The translations under genes were made by a program, and so were the position numbers. Below are positions 25,766 to 39,340 of a DNA stretch of 64,000 bases, piece by piece (positions within the stretch are counted from its first letter, which is position 1; the number at the start of each line of letters is the position of its first letter). The DNA comes from Macquaria australasica (lineage: Eukaryota > Chordata > Actinopteri > Centrarchiformes > Percichthyidae): contig SEMN01000176.1 of assembly GCA_005408345.1 (NCBI GenBank), forward strand, positions 126,501 to 190,500, read 5' to 3'. The notes beneath the pieces were generated by a model, which had not been told where the DNA came from, did not search any database, and saw nothing but the letters and a program-made list of their open reading frames with translations.

Positions 25766-27034
25766 GAGGGAACATACCTGAGGCAGCTGCTAGAAAGAAA
25801 CCCAAAACTTAAAACGCAAATGTTTAAACTTCTCTTTTCACCGAATCCTCTACTGGCAAGCTGACAAAAATCTGTCCAATAAACCATCTACTTCTTAGCT
25901 CCTGCAAAATGTATTTACACAGCCTGGCTGGCTTGTAATTAGGCAATGTGAACCTAAACAAACCTTATAAAAAATGCAGTAAAGAAAATTTCCCACTCTG
26001 GTTTGGAGCACCATAAATTATTGCTCTGTGTGTACCTGACAAAGAGAAAATGGAGGGAAAAAACTGTGGTAAATTGAAAAGAACGTGACAGCTGTGTTGC
26101 CGCAGAGCAAAGAAAACCCTCGACTGAAGTCTGATCAGTTCAGAACTGGTTTCCTTTGGCCTTAGTCCCTGGCAAGGTGGGAATGCACAGGTGAACAGAT
26201 GTGCACTGCTGGCTCTCTGCAGGTGCTTTTGGTACATTCAGGCCACACACACATGCAGAGGTGTCTGAGTCCTGGCTTTGGTCCAGTGGCCTGGGGCAGG
26301 TCTTTATCCTCCACCTCCCCAAAGCCCCTTAAGCCCTACAGCTATGCCAGTCTGCTCTACCCCTTCTTCCTTTCTATATCCCTCCTTCCTTTTCCAAATC
26401 ATTTTTATAATTCTCCTTCTCCCAGGAATCCACCTTCCCTCGCACAAAATCCTTTTTACCACTCTAATCATTAAACTTTTTCCTCCAGATCTCTACGCTT
26501 CCGTCCCTTTCCTCTTACATCAACCCTCTATTTCGCCTCTCATCTACACCTCTCTCGCTCATATCCACCCCAGGGTTGCTCTTTCAACTCTCTCCAACCT
26601 TCCTCCCATCTCTCTGTGGAGGTCCAGAGTCCAGTGGCTGCAGCACCAGAATGTCAGACAACCATATATTAACATTTAGACAGCCTCGGGGCCCAAAGGG
26701 GAGCTCCTGTTTAAATCAGTCACATCCTCTCTGCACGTTTACAAAAGTTCCACAAGCCGACTGGTACAGCTGGCACCGGCGGAGCACCGGTGTCAATCTT
26801 CACGGATGTTTTACCCTGTCAGCTGTCCGACGTGACTGTTTTATGGCTGTGTAGGCTTCTCTTTCTCTCTCTTTCTCTCACGTTTTCGTCTAAGACTTGT
26901 CTGTTCCCTTCAAATTCCACTAAAGACATTGTGTTGTGTTGCCATCAGTGTCAAGTCAATGTGACGTTCCAGCTGTTCCACAGAGAATCATGACAAATGG
27001 GAAAATGTATGGTGTACCATTGCTATCAGTGTGG
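25766..27034. other. non-coding, nothing classified
   Basis: A pyrimidine-rich tract spans 26,300-26,620. The long plus-strand frames across it are low-complexity. 26,650-26,840 is complex single-copy-looking sequence of unknown function. Confidence 0.35.
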
Positions 27035-27270
27035 CTGGAACTAGCAATTATTTAAAATTATTTAATAATGGTTACTCTGTTGATCATTTTTTGATCAGTT
27101 GTCTATAAAATGTTCAACAAAATGTGAAAAAACTATGAAAAATACCTATCACAGTTTCCCAGAGCCCAAGGTGACGTCTTCAGATGGCTTGTTTTGTCTG
27201 ACCGACAGTCCAAACCCCAAAGATGTTCAATTTACACAGAGAAGCAGTAAATCCTCACATTTGAGAGCCT
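27035..27270 (+). repeat. dispersed repeat family C, copy 1
   Basis: It carries 'CTATAAAATGT', a CCCAGAGCCCAAGGTGACGTC segment, 'CTTGTTTTGTCTGACC' and 'CCAAAGATGTTCAATTTAC', the ordered landmarks of the common fish repeat that begins GGGCTGCAACTAA. Confidence 0.65.
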
Positions 27271-27449
27271 ATAGGGCTAATAACAGTCAGTCAAGCAGTC
27301 GGTCCACCACCCTGGTCCAGTTTGAAATATTTCCATAAATATTGCATATATTGCTAATGACTTTGGTGATCTCCTGACCTTTCCACTAGAGCTTCCAGCA
27401 GGTCAAAAGTTCAGTTTTTGTTTGGTTTATGACCAAATATCTACAAGCG

Positions 27450-27615
27450 TCGGCTGTGTTTAGAGCTAATTAGCAAATGTTAGCCTAAACTAAGATGGTG
27501 AACATGGTAACCAGCTAAACATGAGCATGTTAACATTGTCATTGTGAGCATGTTTCCATGCAAAAGTTAACCTAAAAGTCTGAATAGCTGCTAGCATGAC
27601 AGTAGACTTTTAGTG
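27450..27615 (+). repeat. dispersed repeat family A, copy 2
   Basis: Same ordered blocks as 1,135-1,315. Confidence 0.65.
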
Positions 27616-30340
27616 TTGCTGCTTGACAAATGACAACAGATAATCACAATCGACTATGCCCTAAACAAATGGCAAAAACAAACTACAATATAGCAGCAAA
27701 CTTTGGCAAGAAACTCATTACATTTTTTTCAACAAATTCTTTTAGAGACCGTTTTCATTGAGTCATGCAGTGTATAACCAAGCAGATTACTTATCATTTC
27801 ATCATTTTTATGAATCAATGTAGCAGAAGACAACCAGTATCAACGTCCTCATTAAATGAATGCACCATTCTAGATTAAGCCACAGACTATTTTAATTTCA
27901 GTTACTTTCTGAACATATTTTATTGATTTTTAAAGCTGCACTAATCAATATTTTAATAGAAACAATGGATGCAAAATCAATTAATCAATGAATGAATGCA
28001 GCTTTAAGCATTTGTTGTTGCCTGATGCCCAGTGAATGTAGTGGAGCCTGCGGGTTTTATGTTCTGAAATGATTCTTTGTGTTTCACTTTAGTGATTCAA
28101 AACTGGCCTATAACTAGTCCGTAAATATGTCGCTCTCTTCATTTGTGCTTAATGATACAACTTGATCTCAACGGGAATAATGAAGATAAATAATTATAGA
28201 TAATAATTAAATTAATAAAACCAAACTGTAGCTTATAATGACTCACAAATGCACACACAACTTAGCACATACAAGAAAAGCAATAGAAGTGAAGGGGGAT
28301 CCACTTCCAAAAAACAAGCATCGGAAGTTTTTAGTTTCTGAGTTGTCTTCCTCACACACTACTCTACAGTCAAACTTTGTGTAACTCTAAGACAAAGAAA
28401 AGTGAGACATATTATTATTCATTGCTGGGACAGCAGAGCAGAGACAGGGTGGAGCACAGTGATGGTGTGAAATCCCAGTAAGGATAATTCTTCGTAGTTA
28501 GCGAGTCTCAGCGGTTTTGTTGCTGTTGGCAGCCTCGTTTGTGTTAGTGTGTGTGTGTGTGTGGACGTGCATGCTGGCACGGCTGCATGTGTAAGTGTGT
28601 ATGTGTGCGTTCTTGCTTTGTATGGGCTGTGTTTGCGTTACTGCAGAGGTGACAACAACCAAAAATACACTAGCTCTGCAGGCCTGAATTTTTCAGAGGG
28701 TGGAGACGGAGCAGCAGGGGTGGGGATGGATGGATGGATGAGAGACAGTGGCGACAGAAGAGAAAAACAGTACAGTGAGGACAAAGTCGGGGAAAACATT
28801 GTGGTGAGAGAAAGTTGAAAAAGTGGGGACTCATCAAAAGCAAGCCACACAACACTAGACACACGCAGGCTGGTTGTGGTAACATAAGAGAACACACACA
28901 CACATACAGAAAAACATACATTTTGTTATCGCCTGCTGGGTGCAGAATGAATTCTTGCATCTGCAGACTGCAGAGCTAAAACAAACAAACAAAGATAATA
29001 ACCCATGAAATCAAAAATCCTTGCTTCTTACACACAAATATATCCCAGTCTTCAATATCTGCACACTTCGGCGATATCTCTCTCTGAAACACACACACAC
29101 ACAAACACACTGCATGCCTCCACTTTCCCCATATACTCACACACAAAATGCATTCCTCAATCTCTTTTATTCTATGCATGCAGGCTCCCCATCGCCTATC
29201 ACTCACATTGAAATTCCATCTGTTTTTGCAGTCTGGGAGTGCAGCTGTGGAGCTTTCACATTTCCTGTCTTCCTGCCCGGCACTCCCAAAATGGAGACTG
29301 GAGCGTGGAGCCGCATTTATCGCCTCTTAGCAGGGGAAATTGTACACATCCAATTTCCAAAGAGCTCTACAGTACTGTGAAGGAAGATGTTTTTAGCATG
29401 GGTGACTCTGCGGGGGGATTGCTTTAATGCTGCCATGGATAAACTTCAGCTAAACAAGTCAAACCCCTCTGATACTTCCAGGAATCAGTGCGCTAGAAAA
29501 CTAGAAAAACTTTAAACTACACAGTGACTTTTTACAGTCTTATATGAACTTATTCTACAGAGGTGAAAGGCACACTGGATAGCACAGAGAACCAGCAGTG
29601 CACAGGTGACTGCTGTAGAAGGAGAAGGAAAATAATTAGTGACTTCCGCTCAGTGCAAAGCACTCAGACAGAGAGGAGAGGTCTGGAAATAGGCTGTTAC
29701 TGTACGTCTCAGGCAGCTCCTCCGAGTCCCATTACCAGTGGATGTCTTCCCATCAGTGTGTGTGGAGGAGGAGGAGGAGGAGGAGGAGGGGACTGGGGAG
29801 CAATGGATTTCAGCCTGGAGGTAATGAATGATATAGACCACAAGCATGACACAGCAATGTAAACAAACCTGTCTGTAAGGTGAGAACCAGCATCAGACTT
29901 GTCTATGAAGCTTACCACTCATCCAGATTGTTGGATGTGACGAGTAGAAGGCAACAAGATTTTCTATTTTAGTCTTGTTTCATCCGAGAGGCTTCATCTG
30001 TCCACTGAACTGACAAAGCCTCTTGAAGGAGTGGTCTAGTGTGTTCAAGTTGAACACATTTTAAACAAATTGGAATTTTCTGGATCTTTGCGTCGTTCAA
30101 AAAAACCTTGCACACTGAGTCCGATCTCTCAATTACAAGCAGATTCACACTACGAAATTAAATACTGAGACTATTTAAAGTCTGTGTAAAGGAAATTCAG
30201 AGGCTTGTCTCTAAACACATTATGTTAGAAAATAATTGCTGAAAACATGTGAAAAGACAGTGAACTATGTAGTACTGAATTGTGGAGTTACAGCGTTAAA
30301 CTGTTTTTCACCATTTTTGTGTTCAGGATTTTTTGGGCGG
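27616..30340. other. non-coding with simple repeats
   Basis: GT runs at 28,543-28,562, a GGAT run near 28,722, CA near 29,090, and (GGA)n at 29,764-29,790. Sequence at 29,160-29,400 is complex and may be conserved non-coding. No gene recognised. Confidence 0.4.
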
Positions 30341-30600
30341 CCTGAAATCATGGCTCGATGACGCGCTGGAGCCACACTGAACATGAGCCCTCCCCTAACA
30401 CTATATAAAAGCTGGAGCTCTGTGCGACTGGGTTAGCTTGCCCAACCAGAGTCTGTTGCTGAGCAGCGAGTCTCACTCGTTCTTCGGCTCAGTGCTACAG
30501 TAAAGTTATCTACCAGCTCCTTCAGCAGACACGCCACCAGCGTTTCAGAGCAGAAAGTACTGCTGATTTTTTCTAACATTGCAGCTACGTGGGGATGTGT
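30340..30600 (+). promoter_or_regulatory. TATA-containing promoter-like patch
   Basis: CTATATAAAAGC at 30,401-30,412 sits in a GC-richer patch (GATGACGCGCTGGAG just upstream). A GTGCGACTGGG start region lies about 25-30 bp downstream. No coding sequence follows. It may be an LTR or Pol II promoter of a retroelement, or a non-coding RNA promoter. Confidence 0.3.
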
Positions 30601-31654
30601 TCAAGGGGCGTCATGTTAGCCCCTTGGCCCTTTTGTCTTCCAAGATTCTCTTTAATCTGTTGCTTTTGAGACATCATTATGAAGCAATGTGACTGCTTTA
30701 CTTTTGAGATAAAACCACTGAAATACTTATCTGTGACATGAAAAAACATAGTGGAACAGAGGCACAAGGAAAAAGAAGTGCAGTAAGCGAGTAATGTCAG
30801 TTACACAGCAATATCTATCTTGAGTTTAAGTGTACTGAATTGAGCAAAGCTGTGCTATATTGCTTAGAAATTCAGCTTTTTATTTGTAAGAGGAAAATGG
30901 TGTTCTTTTTTCCTTTAATAGTAATGATGTCACTCCTGAAGAGAAAAGAAAGTGTCCAGAGGGAATTCTGTCAGCTGATACTAGAGCTGCAGAATCATTT
31001 AAGATCTACCTTCTGATGTGGAGAGCCCAGTTTGATACATTACTGAGGAACCGCTGGAAGGACACATCAAAAGGAATCAGACCAATCTAGATTATGCTAA
31101 ACAGCAGCTGGCATTTTAATAGACAAAAAAACGCATGACCATATTTGACATATATTGTGTTCTTTGAACCTTTTGCAGCGTACAAAAATAAATAAAAATG
31201 CATGTAATTGGGACTGTTCCAAAAAGCATTGACTACACACAACAGCTTGGAGTTGGAGTTGGTGTGTAAATATTGAGGACTAAATATAAAGTCATATTTA
31301 TTTTTTAACGCCTCATATTTTTGGACAAAAAACATTTTTCTTACCATTGACTTCCAGGCAATCTAATACTTGTTCTAACTGTAACGAGAATGTACAGGGA
31401 ATTCAGGAAGGAGGAGGCACCTGAAGCTGGTAGATCTATAGGGCTTTAATCTGCAATCCATTACATCCATTTGTTTTTTTATTATTTCCCAGAGAGCCAA
31501 CAGACAGGCCTGCTAATTCCAAGCAAGCAGGACTGACAGAGCACCAGCATGTTTGTCAGGGAACATTAGCTTAGAGAGAATTAGGTTTCAGTAATACTGC
31601 TTTCCATTAGAGCTTTTAAGTGACTGCCGAAGGAAAGGAAGGAAGGAGCAGGAG

Positions 31655-31693
<39 letters not shown>

Positions 31694-32385
31694 AGTTCGT
31701 GTACATACTGTATGTGCTCGGGCTTTTATGTACGTCTGCAGATGGACTGTGTACATGTTTTGTGTGTACAGGTCTGAGCAGAGAGGTCTGAAGAGTGAGC
31801 TTCTGACCGCAGGGTTGCATGTTTCAAAGTTGAACATGTAGGAGGGAAAAGTGAAAGAGTAAATGCTTTATTTTATGAGTCTGTTGCTTCCTAATCATTT
31901 CTTGAAAGTTTCCTGGATAAAGAATGTCATTTGGTACGAATTAAAAGAGAAAGTAAAGAAAGTAAAGAGATTGTTGTTGTAGGGTAGTTTAAAAGCAGTT
32001 GTTGCCTTCCAGAGGACTTTTTTTAAAAGAACTATAAAATATTGCTGCTCCTGGTATATTTACTTCTGAAGTTTCAGTCTACATGACCTTCATCAGGTAC
32101 AGTACAGTTTATCATATACAGAGATGCTGGGTAAATTATCCAATCAGAGGACACTGTCAAAGGGTTAGAGAAGGCCAAAAGTGACAATATAGATCATAAA
32201 TCATGGAATCTCAGTTTCTTCACATGTGAACAGAGAACTATAACAACATCTAAATCTATGTCTCTAACTCCAGACTGTCCAAAAATCAAAGAATTTGAGA
32301 AATTATTGGAAAACTGACGATAAAGGACCACTATTCACGATTTAATGAATGCATATTGTTTTGTTCATCTATGGAATAACCCCTC
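30601..32385. other. non-coding with a GT microsatellite
   Basis: (GT)n at 31,657-31,691. No gene or other recognised element. Confidence 0.45.
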
Positions 32386-32388
32386 TAG

Positions 32389-32655
32389 GGCTGTAACTAA
32401 CAAGTGTTATCAATCTGATGATTATTTTCTCGATTAATCAATTAATCGTTTAGTCTGTAAAAATGTCAGAAAATAGTTAAAAGTGTCCATCAAAGATTCT
32501 CATGGCTTAAGGTGAAGTTTTCAAATGTCTTGTTTTGTCCAACCAGTGGTCCAAAACCCAAAGATATTCCATTTAAAATGAAATAAAACTGAAAAAACTA
32601 GCAAATCTTTGCATTAGAGAAGCTGAAACCAGAAAATTCTTTGACATTTGACAAA
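32389..32655 (+). repeat. dispersed repeat family C, copy 2
   Basis: It starts GGGCTGTAACTAACAAG, has CTCGATTAATCAATTAATCG, AAATGTCAGAAAATAGT, CTTGTTTTGTCCAACC and CCAAAGATATTCCATTTA in order, and ends near an AGAAGCTGAAACCAG segment. Confidence 0.75.
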
Positions 32656-35600
32656 CAAACAAAGAACAAGCAAACTAAATTAAGGGAATGTTTTGTCGTC
32701 CTCTGACTGGATAATTTATCCAGCATCTATGCATACAGTATACATGGAACTCTTTGATTCAGAGGAATTTCCTTAAAAGACCTGCTCCATTTAAACCAAG
32801 ACACAAGTTCTTCATCATTCATTTATTATTGGAAACTTTATCCTTCATATATGTTGAATTGTCGGCTTGCCTGCAGAGAAATTGTAAATTTTTGCATTTT
32901 TAGCTGACCTGCTGTGTACTGACTTAAAGACTCTAGGTTAGGCTACCATAGCAACTAATTGAAATTCATTTATTGAAGTGTACCAACTGAACACTGTCTC
33001 TATTGTACCTATAGCTGTAGCCAAACTACACAGTTCTTCCCAGGAAGCTTCCTAGGGAATTATTAGGAGGGTATGCACCTGTAAAATAATATAATATATA
33101 ATATTGTGGAGCTGCTGACAGTAGAACCTAAACAGAGCCATGCAGGAAAATAGCACACATGCTCAGCCAACAACAGTATAAATTTAAAGGAAAGATGAAA
33201 AAGGGGTACAAACATTAATCTTCTGAACAAACATAAACACTACATGTATTCTCTGTTGTTTGTTAGTGCAACATGAGCCCAATTTCACTCATTTTTCCCT
33301 GCAGCTTTTGTCATTTTGAGGCTTGGAGTTGAATCTGCAAATATGAGGTTACATATTATAATACTGTTTCAAGATTGAAGTCAACTCTGCTAATCAGCAT
33401 TAACACATCAACACAGGAGTCAGTCCCACCTCAGGTGATGACTATGAGATACTGCCAAGTTTAGAGACATTAGTTTCTATGAGCAAATGAACGACTGGAT
33501 GTGCCACTAATGCAACATCCCTCTGACGTGTCATCTTCCTCTCTCTGACCTCTGCTCGTCACTCTCTCACTGTCACAGCGCCCAGAGTGTAAGAAAGCAG
33601 AAGATGAGTCGAGGCAGGTGTCTGCTCTCCTTCTCCTTCCCATCACATGTTTTCTGAGGCTTTATCGGGTGAAGCGTGGGATACCGAAGGAGTGTGAGAA
33701 TTTAATGGTGTGAGGGAGCACGACCGAGATGGGGCGTGAATTAGTCTGAGCTGGCGCGCACGTGTGTGTGTATGTGTGTTTTAGCTTTCCACTGTGGTAT
33801 ATAAGATTCTGCTGCAGTGCTTTCACACATGAGCCTTCACTGCAGACTCCAACCATGATGTCATCTTTCCCTTTCATCTGTCTCTCTCTGAATCTCTCAT
33901 GCTGTGGAAGGAGGGGTTTATTTCAGTCACGAAGTAAAGTGAGAGGATCTTTTATTAGACGGTGTGGAGAGGCACGGAGAAGAAGGCAAAAAGTAAAGGG
34001 TTAAATTGTACTTGAGCATTTTAGAAAATGAACACCCAGCTGCTGTGACGCTGTGAAGAAGCAGAAGATCTCTTTACCTCCTGATTACTGAGTATTACAA
34101 CTTTAAGTAATACCAGACACCCTGTACTAATCCAGAACATCATTCGTACCTTCTGCAATATCTAATTGGATTTTGTCAATTTTCAACTGAAACTGAATAA
34201 ATGTCCTGAAACAATTAGTTAATTAAGGGATGATCAACAGAAAACAAATCAATGAAAAAATGTTAATAACGGATTAACACGTTTATTTGTTATTTTTCAC
34301 GCTCTTTTTCTTCAGTTTCATGAATATGAGGATTTGCTGCTTTCTTCCATTTTATTAATGATTTTATGTGAACAGAACAAAACATTCTGCACACTGTCGA
34401 TCACTCACTTTATTAGCCACGTTCCGTCTTCTTCATCAGGTAACATTCATACAGACAAACAGTACAGGTACCATACATACAAACATTATATGAATTACCT
34501 TATGAAGGTCTGAGGACAAAACCTCATTAATAAAGTTTTTTTCACAGTCAGAGATTTTGATTGGACACAACTATCAATAAAACTTCTGGTGTGCAAGAAC
34601 ATTGCAATAATTGTAATAATCGTTACCTATTGAAAATGGAACACACGTAAATTGATTTAATAGTAAACTGAATACTGTTGGGTTTTGGACTGCGAGTCAA
34701 AGAAAAGAAGCAATACTTTCTAAAAAGAACTGGATTTTGATATAGTAATATGTGACGGGCACTTGACATTTCATAGACTAACCCCTGGACCCTACACTTC
34801 CCAAAATGCAGGGGCTTTCAAAATTCCCAGGGGGGAGTCAGTTAAAAGTCAGTTATTGTAGTTTGGCTGTTGATTTGACCCGTTTACCAACCCACACAAC
34901 AGCAGCAGCTGCAGCAGTGGCTGTGATACACAGCTCATCGAGGCAATTCAAATACGTGAAGTAGTTTCCCAGAGGGTCACACTTTGGCAAAATGCAACCA
35001 ATAAGTATATTTTCATTAGACCCTATCTGCCGTGCAAATGCCCACAGTTTGTAATGCAGGCCTTGTGTTATACTGCCCAATCAGAGGTGATGATATCATC
35101 AGGGTTATTTTCTGAGACTTGACCAAGCTGAGTGCTCCCCATGGAGTGCCCCTTTGATCTAAACAATGACTGATCAATTAGGAAAACAGAATAAAAATAA
35201 CTGTTAATGCAGCCCCAGGAAGAAATTGCATCACTTTGCTTTAATATTAAATATGATGTGCATGTTTCTTGGCTTAGATTTAATACACAGAAAACCTCTG
35301 TTTTCTTTCACATACAGTGGGGTGACAAATTCAAGGAGGAAAATGAAAAAATGAGTGGAGAAACATAACGAATGCAGATGCTTCCATACAGGGCACGAGG
35401 GCTCACTGAGTGGTTTGATGAAAATGATGTGAGTCACCATCAGCTAAACACCAAGTGAGGGAATATCTTCAGGAAGAATGGCGTCCATTCCTCCAGTAGA
35501 GCTCAGAGACTTGGAGAATCTATGCCAAAGAGCACTGAAGCTGTTCTGGAGGCTTACCAGCTTACGAAGACACTTTATGTCTTTTCCTTTAATTGGTCAC

Positions 35601-35719
35601 CATCTGTATATGATACCAGCATCAGTATTTGTCCTGGCACTAACATCTAGCACTGTGAAAGCCTTTCATTGCTATTACAGTTCTACTCTCCGTGGATTTC
35701 TACCTCAGTTTGTCCACAT
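32656..35719. other. non-coding, partial inverted family C copy
   Basis: 34,180-34,370 has inverted family C landmarks (AATTAGTTAATTAA, then a GAGGATTTGCTGCTTTCTTCC segment). Otherwise no gene or element recognised. Confidence 0.35.
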
Positions 35720-36030
35720 TAGAGCTGCAACAATTAGACAATTAATCAATTAGTCGATCGCCAGAAAACTAAACAATTTTTTCAAGCAAAAATTCGAAAA
35801 ATTTGATTGTTACAGGTTCTCAAATGTGAAAATTTGCCACTTTTCTTGATCTGACATGATAATAAATTGAATGCTTTTCGGTTTTGGCTTTTGGTCAGAC
35901 AAACCAAGACATTGTGATGGGCATTTTTCACTGTTTTCTCATGTTTTATAGACCAAACGATTCATTGGTTCATTGAGAAAATATTCGGCAGATGAATCAA
36001 TAACAAAAATAATGTTTAGATGCAGCCCTA
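35720..36030. repeat. dispersed repeat family C, apparently full length
   Basis: The ends TAGAGCTGCAAC and GATGCAGCCCTA are imperfect reverse complements. The interior keeps TTAATCAATTAGTCGATCG at one side and inverted landmarks at the other. This suggests a non-autonomous DNA element with terminal inverted repeats. Confidence 0.6.
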
Positions 36031-36940
36031 GTGAATGGCTTATCTGCTACATATCCTGCTCCTCCAGTGCACAGCTGATGCCATTAAGCAGTCACAATGT
36101 TTCTCTCCTGAATACATAAATATGAACTGTGTGCCCTTACCTGACAAACCCCACCGCTCCTCTGTGTGTGTGTCCCAGCGATGAACCACAACTAGACACA
36201 AACCACAACACACTGTCTGCCACAGAGACCCTGGCAACATTTAGCTGCTGAGCATGCTTTCTACTTTTGTTAGTAGGTCTGCACGTGTGTGTGTGTGTGT
36301 GTACACTTGTTTGCCCTCAGTCTGCCATAATGAGTGTCTGGACAGAGGGGCAGAATACTGCAGCTCATCTTCTTCTATCCTCAGACTTCAAAAAGACAAC
36401 TGTTACGTAATTCAGACAGTCTTCCGGTCAGATTGACAGCTTTTTGATTTTTTCTCCACAAGTTGTGCCGGAGGTTTCACCGGCCTGAGGGACATGAATC
36501 TTGCTCTGCTCACGAAAGAGCGACGTAAACACAGAATTCAACTCCGAACATGACACTCACCAGAACTGGATCTGTGAGGGTTTTTTTCTGTGATGTCAGC
36601 AATAAAGAGAATAGAAATGATCTGTGGGAGACAGAGGGAGAGAACACAGGGTGAAAGGGGGAGATGGAGAGAAAAAAAATGGGAATTTGGAAGTCAGGGA
36701 GAGAGAGGGAAACAGTTGGATAGAGAGAGAGATAAAGACAGAGGTGCCAGTGATTGGACACAGGAAGGTGAGAGTGTCCCTGGCTCTCTGATGTCCACAT
36801 TCAGTCCCTGCTGCCTCCTCTTCCTCCTCCTCCTCCCACCAGCTAAACACATCACACTTTGATGAAATAAACACACACACAGGAGGGGATGAGTTAGCCG
36901 CTGCTACTGCAGCTCCCCTGGCGAAAAAACTGATTTTGAG
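36031..36940. other. non-coding with a purine-rich tract
   Basis: 36,600-36,750 is GA-rich on the plus strand and gives low-complexity frames on both strands. No gene recognised. Confidence 0.4.
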
Positions 36941-36941
36941 A

Positions 36942-36944
36942 AGT

Positions 36945-37010
<66 letters not shown>
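36942..37010. repeat. (GT)n microsatellite
   Basis: About 33 GT units with one T interruption, ending GTGCGCGC. It is the longest dinucleotide array in the window. Confidence 0.95.
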
Positions 37011-37013
<3 letters not shown>

Positions 37014-37312
37014 GTGGAAGTAAAAGCACATTGAACAGCAGAAGCACAGCACAGCCTAGTGGCAGAAAGAAAAATAGCCTGAGGCCGGAGGAGGGATCAG
37101 CTCAGATCAAATCAAGTTTCTTTTCTTCTTCCCCAAAGCGACCTGTGATGGTTATGTTTCTGAGACTAAACTTTTTACAGCCTTTTTTTCAAAAGAAAAT
37201 GCAAAATGCTGTTAAAACTATTACTCAGTTGACACTACTCATGAAACCGGTAAAACTGCCAGTCATTTTCTGTATCCACTTATCCTGTTAAAGAGAAAAT
37301 CCAATATTTTTA

Positions 37313-37656
37313 AACCTGCACCCTATTTTTACAAATGTTGGGGTCTAAATGACTAATAGTTACCAAAAGTCCATCCGTGAAAAGTCCTTCCACTAAAAGT
37401 GCTTGTTTTTGCCACTGACAGGCTCAGACTGTTATTCGAAGTGTCTGACAACATAATGGAAAGGATCCCTACAGAGACAGACCTTTTGTTAAAGAGTAAG
37501 ATCCTTTCGTCTTCCTGCAACAACTCAACCTCTCACGAGATTTCAGAGCGAGACTTTCTGTTTCTGGTTAAACCAAAAGGATCTCACTCTTTAACAAAAA
37601 GGTCTGTCTCTGTAGGGATCCTTTCTATAAATTTGTAAAAAAATAGGGCCTAGGTT
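37313..37656. mobile_element. MITE with a long internal inverted repeat
   Basis: The outer ends AACCTGCACCCTATTTTT and CCTAGGTT (reverse complement AACCTAGGCCCTATTTTT) form terminal inverted repeats. Inside, 37460-37507 and 37576-37624 are reverse complements with one mismatch and one 1-nt indel over 48-49 bp, around a 68-nt loop. No coding capacity. The class is a non-autonomous DNA transposon of unassigned superfamily. Confidence 0.8.
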
Positions 37657-38399
37657 ATAAATACTGGAGTTGTCCTATTCGGTACATGTGGCCATGCAAG
37701 CAACATGAAGCAACAAAACACAACCTAGCAATACTCATTATAAGCACTTTTTGACACATGCAGACATGCAGAGCATCAATAAGCAACAAGACACAAAGAA
37801 GGGGAATATGTTTGGGTTGGGGCTGAAGACTACAAATTTGAAAATGTAAAGAAAAATCTGGGGGAGTTAGAAAGAAGTGAGCTTACCAGACCTCTGTAGG
37901 CCATTCCTCATTTCTGCGTGAGGCTAGCTGCTTGAGGCTACAATAGCTGTTCCTAGCATAACACGCCTGAATCTCTGACTGAACTGTTGGTGGTGGAGTT
38001 GCATCGTGGGTAATATAGGCACCAGGTTTTTTGACAAGGAAGAAGAAGGTGTGGAGTAAAAAAGATGCTTTCTCTGGTTCTTCTCCATTGTGAGTCCGAC
38101 AATGTTTTAGTAGTGTAATGCTAAATTGGTGGAGAACTCTTTTAATTGCACAGACTTGTTGTAAATTGCTCGTTTCAACTTGACAAATGACACCTGTTCA
38201 CGAGTAGGTGCACATTTGTGATATTTGGTCAAAAGTACAACTGAAGTTACCAAAATTGCTTTACGAGGCTACCTGATTTGCTTCATTGTTTTCATTAACA
38301 GAAATGCCAGCCAAAAGTAAAAATAAGTACTACACAGTGCAGAGTTTGAAGTCTTGTCATTGAAGTTGACAAAAACATATCAAACTAGTGTAAGTAGTG
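37657..38399. other. non-coding, nothing recognised
   Basis: No gene or assignable element is seen. Confidence 0.35.
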
Positions 38400-38795
38400 T
38401 ATTAGGGGACCCAGAACATAACAATACAAATTCGCAAGTGCGATTTAGTCTGGAACCTCTCAGTTCATTTTCCAAGGGACGTTATCAACGGGAGCAGACC
38501 TAAATGCCTCTGGACGCAATTGGATAGACCTTCAACCAATCAGAGCAATGAAACGTGTGACGTAATGCTGTGCGAATCCTGTCAGAACATTCCACATCAG
38601 CGGCCATCTTGGTTGTTTACGAAAATGTCTCAACGGCGCTCCTCTGTACAGTCATCGAATCAAACCCGCCCCACATTAGATAAACGGTTGTGATTGGCTG
38701 GAAATCTGTCTGAATGGGAGGGGGACCAGACGCATCTGCCAGAGCAAATAAAACACGAGCTCGCAGATTCGTCTGGTTCTAAGGCTAGATATTAG
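38400..38795. repeat. probable dispersed fish repeat
   Basis: The ends share a related word in direct orientation (GCGATTTAGTCTGG near 38,440 and GCAGATTCGTCTGG near 38,763). The interior has CCAATCAGAGCAATG and AACCCGCCCC blocks that I associate with a non-autonomous fish element. No open frame of note. Confidence 0.4.
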
Positions 38796-39164
38796 CCAAT
38801 TTAAACTCCATATTCATTGAGATTAAGGCATTACAATCCTTAAATCAAACAAGTGTTTACTCTAAACCTTGAAGAAAGGCAGACTGTGTGTGCATGACTT
38901 GTATGAAAACTGGTGAACGTGACAAGTTCTCTCATACGTGCCACTTACGAACTTAAGTGTTTTTTTAACAGTAGTTTAATGACTTCAGCCAAGAAGAATA
39001 AAATTTTCATTTAGCAGAGAACACCTGAACTGTATGTATCTGTTTCTGTGCTTTGTTTGTGTTGTTTGTGTTGTTGCAGCCTGAATTCAGGGAACATGTC
39101 ACTACACCAGGAATCAATATTTTACAGACACCCATTTGAACCTGTGGAAAGCCACATGATTTCC

Positions 39165-39340
39165 ATATGATTCACAAATTTTCAGCAGGGCTATAAAGTG
39201 TTGTAGTAATGTGTTAGGCCACCACTTAAATGCTCCTTACAGGCTCTCCAACTCTCTGAAACTCCAAAACCTCCCCTGGGTTCAGTTGGGTTGAGATCTG
39301 GTAACTGTGAAGGCCACAGCATCTTGTTGGCATCATTTTC
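39165..39340 (+). repeat. fish dispersed repeat (GTTGGGTTGAGATCTGGTAA)
   Basis: 'GTTGGGTTGAGATCTGGTAA', 'CTGTGAAGGCCACAGCAT' and 'CATCATTTTCATCAACCCATT' are landmarks of a high-copy fish repeat. The frame across it (39,291-39,644) is a by-product. Confidence 0.5.

Noticed and set aside
26278..26679. Plus-strand frame of 133 codons
   Set aside because: Pyrimidine-rich low-complexity translation with no splice or codon-bias support.
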